DNA from: [Phialemoniopsis] sp. UDSM-2020 | Taxonomy: Eukaryota > Ascomycota > Sordariomycetes > Thyridiales > Thyridiaceae | Assembly: GCA_018873225.1 (NCBI GenBank) | Contig: JAEILZ010000002.1 | Coordinates: 1,178,001 to 1,242,000, forward strand | DNA: 64,000 nt | Reading direction: 5' to 3' | Shown here: positions 57,436 to 64,000 of the stretch, piece after piece | How the letters are laid out: the number at the start of each line of letters is the position of its first letter | Position numbering within the stretch: the first letter of the stretch is position 1 | Notes under the pieces: model-generated | Told to the model about the DNA's origin: nothing | The model's input: only the letters and a program-made list of their open reading frames with translations | The model's database searches: none | Position numbers and translations under genes: made by a program

Positions 57436-59735
57436 CCGCGATATCTTTGAAGACGGGCCTGCATCCCGAACGAAACGGCAAGAAGAGCTTTTTATCTACT
57501 CACAGAGATGTGATAACGATCCAAACATCGTGGGTCTCGGGCTGATGCGTGCGGGGTGAGCTAAACCAAAGAAATGAGAAAGCTGGCCCGGCAGCACAAG
57601 ACAGCAGAGAAATGAGGGTGAAACACGCGGGCTATTTCTGCCTTGTCACGAGGGCCCGTAGTCTAATGTAGGAAATTGAACGAAGCACCAATCGTAGTTT
57701 GTATGATTTGGTAGTAGATAATGAATGTGTGCCAGATCATCCGGTCACAAGAGGAGGAACTGTGGTGAGTTGTGGTTGCATCTCACAGTGTGTACCTCGT
57801 CAAAGGGCTGGGGTGGTGTGGTGCGGAAAACCGGGGACCCTGACCGACCAAGTGTGGTCGTAAGGGAAGGGTGACTGAGCTTCTTTGTTTTTCGACGAGC
57901 GCGGCGGACGATGCGGGTTGATGGGTCCCTCCGTTGCCTGTCTGCCAATTGACATAGGATGACAGAGGTGGTGGTGATTGATCAAATTGATCAAATGGCT
58001 GTCTGTCTGCAGGGTGTGTTTGTCGTGTGGATTTGGGTTGGGATGTGTCTGTCGATGTCGTGGTGAGTGGGGAAACTACGTGCATACTAAGCGTGCCGCT
58101 GCCGTTGGCGGTCCAGGGCGGAACCCAGGGCATGGCGTCCCCATCAGTCTCCACTGATGGAGGGGTAGCTAGTGAGCCATGCCGCCGAGGCTCTTCTGCA
58201 GTGATGCTGTGGTACGCAACGGCTCGGGCTCAACCAGACGACGTCTCGTCTTCTTGGTTGTCCAGAAGGGTTGATGGGAAGGATCAGTTGAGTGTCGTGA
58301 TGATATAGATAATCGCGTTTCGAGTGAATACCGACAATTCAGTCGTCTTACCCAACCATCAGCAACCAGGATGCTTGGCATGTCAACGCCTTTTCTTCTT
58401 TTGCGCACACATCGTCGAGCAAGCAAAGTACTTTACTTTGGGGAGACAGGCCAACAAGCCAGATTGGGTATGAAAAGCGAGATGTAAGCGGCCAAATGCA
58501 TCAGCTTCCTATCCCACCGCTAGTTCTATGCATATCGCGACTGCTAGGAGCAGCGCAGATCATGGGTCACTTATTTCAGGAACAGACGACACGCTGCCTC
58601 GCTGAACAATTGAGCTGAATGAGGCTGTCGACAAGCGTCAATTGTGATTCTTGTGCTTCACAGAGAGAGCGGTGAACATTCAGCAAGAGCAGGCAAGGAA
58701 GGTGCTATTCAGTGAAGATGCAGCATCCCTGCCCAATGCCCTCATTCTCTCTTCAAGCTCGAGGTAGGCGCATGGACCCCACGCTAAACCCTCAGATACG
58801 TCAGACCAGGGGACGAGGGTCTTAATTGTGCTATTTCTGGCGGCTGCTGGTCAGTAACTAAGGTTTTTGGGACCTATTCCGCCCCCATTCGACTTTTTAA
58901 GAGCGGTGTCAACTTCATCTGTGATTGCTCAATTGGAAAAGCCATAAAATAATTGTTTTTCTTCCCTCGCGAGATCAATCAATCAATCGCCTGTCAACAG
59001 ATTTGGAATGCCCAGGTAATTGTTATCGTTTGGCGCAGTGAGCGCGCGCGCGCTTGGCAGACTGCCCCCCTCATCCTGAAGCGAGTGTGCTTCAAAAGTG
59101 TCGCAGGACAGGGGTCTGAATGGGAGGGAACCCCTGCTCTCCATGAGTCCCCATGAGGCTCCTGGTAGAAACGACCTCTCTTCTCTGACAGCCCTCGTCC
59201 CTCTCAGCCAATCCCAGCTCGCCATGGCCACCCATCAAACACCACCCGGGCATCATGTTGCCGCAGATTCTATGCGTGCACGGCCGATGGGATTGTCCCA
59301 GTCTTCGTCTAAAGCGTAAGAGTGAGTGTAAAGAGTGAGTCTCGATCGTCAAGACGTCAGAACCGTGGTAGGCTGCTTGGTCTGTCTGCTCGGACCTGCT
59401 CCCTTCCTTTGAGTGCTTCTCCAGATCTTCTGCCTCTTTCTGTTTCTTCCTCCATCACGAACCCATTCATCCGCATCAATGCTCGTGGCATCGTGTCTTT
59501 AGCCGTGGCCCGTTGTTTTCTATTCATCTCCTAGAGAGAAACTTTTCCCCTTCTCTTCTTCTCGTGTCCTGATCAGTCTTTGCTGTGATCTCGACCCAGA
59601 TGGCCCCAGAGGCCAGCTTCTTCTTCATTCGTCCCTAAACTTTTCTTCCTGTACTTTGTCTATGTTTGCCTCTTTTTGTGAATAGATTCGTTTCTTGCGC
59701 GACTGGACTCGCCATTATAGAACGCCTTCTCGACC
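57436..59735. other. 2.3-kb divergent intergenic region
   Basis: No convincing gene. It contains a tandem TTGATCAAA pair near 57977-57995, an (GC)-alternating tract at 59042-59052 and, in the last 350 bases, a strongly CT/TTC-rich leader to the membrane-protein gene. A sequence GGACCCCACGCTAA near 58775 resembles the cluster element but lacks one C. Confidence 0.5.
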
Positions 59736-61805
59736 ATGTCGACGAACGCAAACCTCCCTCCGGGAGCATTTATTACGACCATCGATGGGAAGAGATGCAC
59801 GGCAGTGCCGAGGAATAGCAATGGGGGAGGAAACGACAATGCCGCAACACAGTCGTCCGAGGCCACGTCGGCCAGGCAGAGTGCCACGAGGGCCTCAACA
59901 ACGGCCGAGATTTCTGCGAGCTCATTCAGCTCATCAAGCAGTACGACGAGCTCCTCCCCAGTGCAGCTAAGCACCACAGCATCAGAAGCCCCTTCCTCCT
60001 CATCATTATCGCCACCTTCATCCATTTCCTCCACAGCAAACGCTGCATCATTATCCATAGCATCTTCGCCACCACCATCATCATCCACCGCACCACAGTC
60101 CTCACCATCAATAGCACCTCCAGACGCAGCCGTTCCGCCGTTACTCGCCCCTGAGACGGGTGAATCAACGGCAGCGGCTGCTCCCATACCCAGTGTTGCA
60201 CCCCCAGACTCCTCGGTGACTGCTGTACCACAGACCAGTCAAGCTGATGACAGCATCACAGCCACTTTGGCTACAGTGCAAACTACTTCTCAAGAAATAG
60301 CAATTAGCGAATTCACAGAATCACCTGTAGCAGAATCAGACATACAACCAGAGTCGACCGCAATCGAGTCTCCCACCATCTCCGACGCACCAGCCCCGTT
60401 ATTCACTACGATAGGACCTGCAGCTCCTTCGAAGGGCGCCAACGGCGCGGCTATCGGTGCCAGTACCGACTCGACATCCAACGACGGAACGGGAAACACC
60501 GTTTCCTCGTCCAGCGGAAACTCAGCAAGCACGACCATCGCCGTAGCAGGCGGTGTTATTGGAGGTGTCGCTTTCGTCAGCCTCGTCGCCTTTTTATGGT
60601 GGTTTTGGAGGCGTCGGGTCATCAAGAAGCGACGCAGCACGCTCCTCACACCCCTCTCAATCGACCCCACGAACGAAAGAGGCGATGGCGAGAAGGGCCC
60701 CTATGTCATCAATCGAGGTAGCATTGGGCCAACCCCGAGGACTGAGCGGGTCAAGGCCTCTTTTGATGCCAATATGAAACGACTCAAGGGAAGAATCAGC
60801 CAGCTCATGACCCGCAACAGTACGGACCCGTCGTCTGGGGACATGGGCCGTGGCGAGTCGCAATTCATGAACGCTTCGCGAAGCCACAGTCGTTCGAGCT
60901 CTGTTGCCCAAGGCAAAGTGGCGACAGTCAAGAATCAGTTCATGGACTGGCTGAGTCGACTGACAGCTGGTTCCGGCGTCATGCGGAACAGCCAGGGGCA
61001 GACGACCAAGGATGTGTCCGGCACCCAGGAGAAGCGGCCCGTCGACTTCACGTCTCAGCCTGACTTCCTGACCTTGCTGGGCATGGACGACCGCCAGCTA
61101 GAGCGCGAGGCCCAGAAGCGTAGGATGAGCGCCAGCCGCGTTAACGGCAGCGCTTCATCAACCGACCACTTCCTGGGCGGCCTCAACCTGGACTTCAATA
61201 ACGACCCCTTCAGCGACGCCAACGCCATCGCCCACACCTCGGCCCAGCCGGCCCCGCTCACCGTCGGCCAGGCCACCAGCACCAACCCCTTCTCCGATGC
61301 AAACGCCATCCCGCAGGCGCCCAAGCCGAGCACGTACGTGGCCGAGATCCGGAGGTCCAGGGGCCAGTCCGTCAGCCAGGCGAACCGGCCGCCCAGCAGC
61401 TTCCGCGGCGGCGCCGCCCCGGAGTCGGTCTACCGCGAGTCGGTCAACAGCGTCGACACGGCCTACGGCCCGCGGCGCAACAAGTTCCGCTCCGACCCCT
61501 TTGACCTAGAGAGGCCCGAACTTCTGGGTGGACCAGGCCGCACGACGAGCAGCAACGTCAGCACGGCGGGCTCGTCGGCGCCGAGGCTCAGCGACATCTC
61601 GTCGCTGCACGAAGGTGGCGGCGGCGGCGTGGGCGCGGGTCCCGTGCGCAAGCCGAGCCGGGCGCACGAGCGCAGCGAGAGCTTTACGAGCAAGTACTCG
61701 AGCGGCGTGAGCCTCGGGGAGTGGAGCGACCCGGGCCCAGACGTTGGCCCCGCAGCATCGGCTAAGGGCTCGGGCCGGCAGGACGGTGTCGGCAGGGCGA
61801 TGTGA
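59736..61805 (+). CDS. Ser/Thr-rich single-pass membrane protein (sensor-like)
   Basis: A single exon of 689 aa. Residues 30-260 are extremely rich in Ser, Thr, Ala and Pro, as in O-mannosylated cell-surface stalks. A single membrane segment (TIAVAGGVIGGVAFVSLVAFLWWFW, about 266-290) is followed by RRRVIKKRR, so the C-terminal 400 residues should be cytoplasmic. The layout matches Mid2/Wsc-like wall-stress sensors. There is no obvious N-terminal signal peptide, and no WSC cysteine domain. The cytoplasmic part has two copies of NPFSDANAI/DPFSDANAI and many Ser-rich basic patches (RSHSRSSS) likely to be phosphorylated. The function is inferred only from architecture. Confidence 0.75.
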   Translation: MSTNANLPPGAFITTIDGKRCTAVPRNSNGGGNDNAATQSSEATSARQSATRASTTAEISASSFSSSSSTTSSSPVQLSTTASEAPSSSSLSPPSSISSTANAASLSIASSPPPSSSTAPQSSPSIAPPDAAVPPLLAPETGESTAAAAPIPSVAPPDSSVTAVPQTSQADDSITATLATVQTTSQEIAISEFTESPVAESDIQPESTAIESPTISDAPAPLFTTIGPAAPSKGANGAAIGASTDSTSNDGTGNTVSSSSGNSASTTIAVAGGVIGGVAFVSLVAFLWWFWRRRVIKKRRSTLLTPLSIDPTNERGDGEKGPYVINRGSIGPTPRTERVKASFDANMKRLKGRISQLMTRNSTDPSSGDMGRGESQFMNASRSHSRSSSVAQGKVATVKNQFMDWLSRLTAGSGVMRNSQGQTTKDVSGTQEKRPVDFTSQPDFLTLLGMDDRQLEREAQKRRMSASRVNGSASSTDHFLGGLNLDFNNDPFSDANAIAHTSAQPAPLTVGQATSTNPFSDANAIPQAPKPSTYVAEIRRSRGQSVSQANRPPSSFRGGAAPESVYRESVNSVDTAYGPRRNKFRSDPFDLERPELLGGPGRTTSSNVSTAGSSAPRLSDISSLHEGGGGGVGAGPVRKPSRAHERSESFTSKYSSGVSLGEWSDPGPDVGPAASAKGSGRQDGVGRAM

Positions 61806-63439
61806 GAGACGAGGTCATGCAATGTGTTTCGGGTCGTCGCCTCATTGTCTTGTGTTTAGTTGAAACCAAAAACTCTTGGGAAGGCGTAGCGGGCGTCTTG
61901 GGAGTCTTCGATGTCTTTATGTCATGGCCGTTGAGTGCTAATGTGGGAAATCTTTTTTGAAATACGAAAGGACAACGATGATATGGTGGGAGGAAAGGCT
62001 TTTGGATGATGAATTCACGTTGTACAGATGGAACGGATTATACCCCGGGCAACCTGCGTCGTTTTTGCAGAGACGCAGTTTGCAAGGGACCACTTACGCT
62101 CGCTTATCGCTTGTAGTGACAGAGAGAGAGAGATACAAATTCATGATTTTGTAGAGAGTCCAATTTTGACCTACGATTTTCTCCTGGTGTGAACATTGGG
62201 GATGATTCTGACTTGCATTGGGTTGTTTGTGTACAGCGAAACCCAGGTAGGTCTTGCTGGTAAGACGGAGTGGTTGCTTATCATCTGTAAAGCTTTCCAA
62301 TCCGAGAACTAACAGATCCAATCAATGCATAAGGAGATCAGAAACAGAGCCATCGTTTCGAAAGCTCTTACCCATAGCCATGCTTGCATGGTTTGAACTA
62401 CTGGAGTAGTCCGTACCAGAAACTCCGGGCAGATGTTGTAGATGCCGACCAAAATCTTAGCTCGTCAAGACATCGAAGCCAATGAGCCTAGCATAAACCT
62501 CAATTGCAGTTGCAATTGCTCACAATGCCGTCATAGCGCTCGATTTCCCAATACAGAAAGACGAAAAAGTTCAATGCATCATCAGCAAGAGCACAGAAGT
62601 TGGGTTGGCGGGCGCTGATTGGTACACGAGCCCATTAAACCCCCTGCCACACTTGTCCCTAGCGTGCGCCAATCTCACGCGTCAGCGACACGAAACAGCG
62701 CGTCTCGACGCGTTTTCAGCCCGCGTTTTTTTTGCGCAAGGGCGTAAAGTGGTGGTGGCGTCACGCGTCCAATTTTCCGAGGTGTTCGACCGCAAGGAAT
62801 CATGGAATTGACCAACAACACTCAGGAAAAGGTACGGGCCAAGACACACGGATTGGGGGAATTGAGGTGAGATCCTCCCTCCTGAGGATTTTGGGGCCGA
62901 GCAAACGGCAACGGGCCTAGCAGGTCTCATGGGGGAAGGCACAAAAGAGAGTCAATTGGAAGGCAACCAACGAGAGTGAGTATCGTGAGCAAGTATCCAT
63001 AAACCACCGCACATTTCCTATGATAAGAATCTTGCTTCAATTCATTTCGTTTGACTATCCTATCCGTACAATGGGGAGTGCTTGCATGTACATGATATTT
63101 CCCTCCTTTGCGTGTGTAAAATCCCTGTAGACACACGCACACGCCCTTGGCTCATCCCGACAGGGAGAAGCTCCAGTCCCTCTCTGTGCTAGCTGCTATA
63201 GAACACCAATTCGCCGCCCAAAATAAATATACCGGAGACGATTAAGCTGTATGACGAGTAGTGAAGAAAATAAAGCAATGGCATAAGACAAGAATAGAGG
63301 TCCCTTTCCTTCCTTCCTTCGTCGTAGGTATCATGCACGCATACACAAAAATATAGAGAAAACAAAAAAGGGAGTGTCAAAAGCCAAATGCAAAAACAAT
63401 GCTCGCACACATGAAAACATAGACAAGTAAATGATAACC
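61806..63439. other. 1.6-kb convergent intergenic region with clustered cell-cycle boxes
   Basis: Lies between two convergent gene ends. No protein gene is evident, yet 62677-62768 contains three ACGCGT hexamers and one CACGAAA. The remainder is AT-rich 3' flanking sequence. Confidence 0.5.
62677..62768. promoter_or_regulatory. Cluster of three ACGCGT and one CACGAAA element
   Basis: ACGCGT at 62677-62682, 62708-62713 and 62763-62768, and CACGAAA at 62689-62695. These are the MBF and SBF (MCB/SCB) consensus sequences that drive G1/S genes in ascomycetes. Their density is notable, but no adjacent start codon is an obvious target. Confidence 0.45.
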
Positions 63440-64000
63440 TCAAGCGAGTGGCTCGTCAAAGGTGAGCCTCCGCCGCGCTACGCTCAGAGGTGTCCGGCCG
63501 CCGAGCGCCAGGTTGGGCGTCTTCCACGGCTTCTGCGCCGGGCTCGGGGTGATGTTGACGAAGTCGGCAAAGTCGAAAGTCTGGCCGGGCGTGTTGGGGA
63601 ACAGGTTGCCCCCGCCGGGCGTCGTCATCATCGACGACGGCAGGGCCAGGTTGTTCTTGGGTGGCGGTGTAGATGGCGGCTCCATGAGCGTGCGCATGCG
63701 TGGCGGATTGGCTGGTGAGGGTGACGCTGCTAGGTAGAGGAGCAAGTCGGCGCCTTCCTCGCCCTTGCCGTTGGCTTTGCCGTCTGCGCCGCTGCCAGGT
63801 TGACCATCCTTGTTTCGCCGGTTGAGGGTGCGGTTGCCCATCGGCGGGGTGCTGGGCGGTGATGAGCGGCTGGCGTTGGCATTGAAGGAGTGTACGGGCA
63901 AGAGATCGTCGTCGTCCGAGGAGTGGCTAGCCCCTCTAGGCGGTGAGGTCAGGGCATCGGCTATTCTTTGTGAGCCCTGGAAGAAGGAGACGTCGGGACC
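63440..64000 (-). CDS. 3' part of an SP/TP-rich gene (partial)
   Basis: An open frame runs in from the right edge (minus strand) to a stop at 63440, giving the last 186 residues. It begins SFFQGSQRIADALTSPP and then carries many TP and SP pairs, a DLLLYLAASPSPA segment, and the motif FDFADFVNITPSPAQ before a basic end (SVARRRLTFDEP). The many TP/SP sites suggest a CDK or MAPK substrate. The segments faintly recall Whi5/Nrm1-type cell-cycle corepressors, but this is from memory and tentative. The DNA-binding or GTB part, if any, lies outside the window. Confidence 0.6.
   Translation of the reverse strand, partial: GPDVSFFQGSQRIADALTSPPRGASHSSDDDDLLPVHSFNANASRSSPPSTPPMGNRTLNRRNKDGQPGSGADGKANGKGEEGADLLLYLAASPSPANPPRMRTLMEPPSTPPPKNNLALPSSMMTTPGGGNLFPNTPGQTFDFADFVNITPSPAQKPWKTPNLALGGRTPLSVARRRLTFDEPLA

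Noticed and set aside
58774..58787. GGACCCCACGCTAA, a look-alike of the cluster element
   Set aside because: It lacks one C of the five-C core and lies far from the cluster beside unrelated genes, so it is probably chance.
1..64000. CRISPR arrays, bacterial operons, rRNA and tRNA genes
   Set aside because: No spaced direct repeats, no rRNA segments, and no tRNA T-arm in a foldable context. The organism is a filamentous fungus.

Overview
The window is nuclear DNA of a filamentous ascomycete (Pezizomycotina, probably Sordariomycetes). Short GT-AG introns of about 50-80 bases interrupt most genes, several with visible CTAAC/CTGAC-type branch sites. It carries a HET-domain gene, a Skt5-type chitin synthase activator, a metacaspase and a PACT-domain spindle pole body protein. 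Genes lie on both strands without operons. I cannot name the genus. Exon borders below were set by hand from splice motifs, reading frame and family conservation.

Region 1 (about 1-13,700) is a catabolic gene cluster. In order it holds a GaaC-like 2-keto-3-deoxy-sugar-acid aldolase, a dihydroxyacetone/glyceraldehyde kinase, a DgoD-type galactonate dehydratase, a zinc polyol dehydrogenase, a KduD-like short-chain dehydrogenase and an anion:cation-symporter-type MFS permease. Together they read as uptake of an aldonate, dehydration to a 2-keto-3-deoxy acid, cleavage to pyruvate plus glyceraldehyde, and phosphorylation of the triose. Every promoter in the cluster carries a near-invariant 14-base element, AGCGTGGGGGTCAC. 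Eight copies share the first 13 bases and two or three are variants; I saw no match in the other 50 kb. This is the most exciting signal in the window: an apparent pathway-specific regulon whose regulator is not visible here.

Region 2 (14,000-34,600) holds a HET-domain gene, a peroxisomal enoyl-CoA hydratase ending in SKL, the Skt5-like activator whose CaaX tail sits in a separate 12-base exon, proteasome subunit RPN12, coatomer alpha, and UDP-glucose:glycoprotein glucosyltransferase ending in KDEL.

Region 3 (35,500-50,250) holds an unrecognised C2H2 protein built around a duplicated zinc-finger exon, RAD54 and a Pcp1/PcpA-type spindle pole body protein divergently arranged, and a metacaspase whose unusually long intron contains a 20-bp hairpin.

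Region 4 (50,250-64,000) is gene-poor. About 5 kb without a convincing gene includes an AT-rich patch, followed by a conserved protein I do not recognise, a Ser/Thr-rich single-pass membrane protein, and the 3' end of a TP/SP-rich gene cut by the window edge. A tight group of ACGCGT and CACGAAA cell-cycle-type elements lies between the last two genes, which converge.
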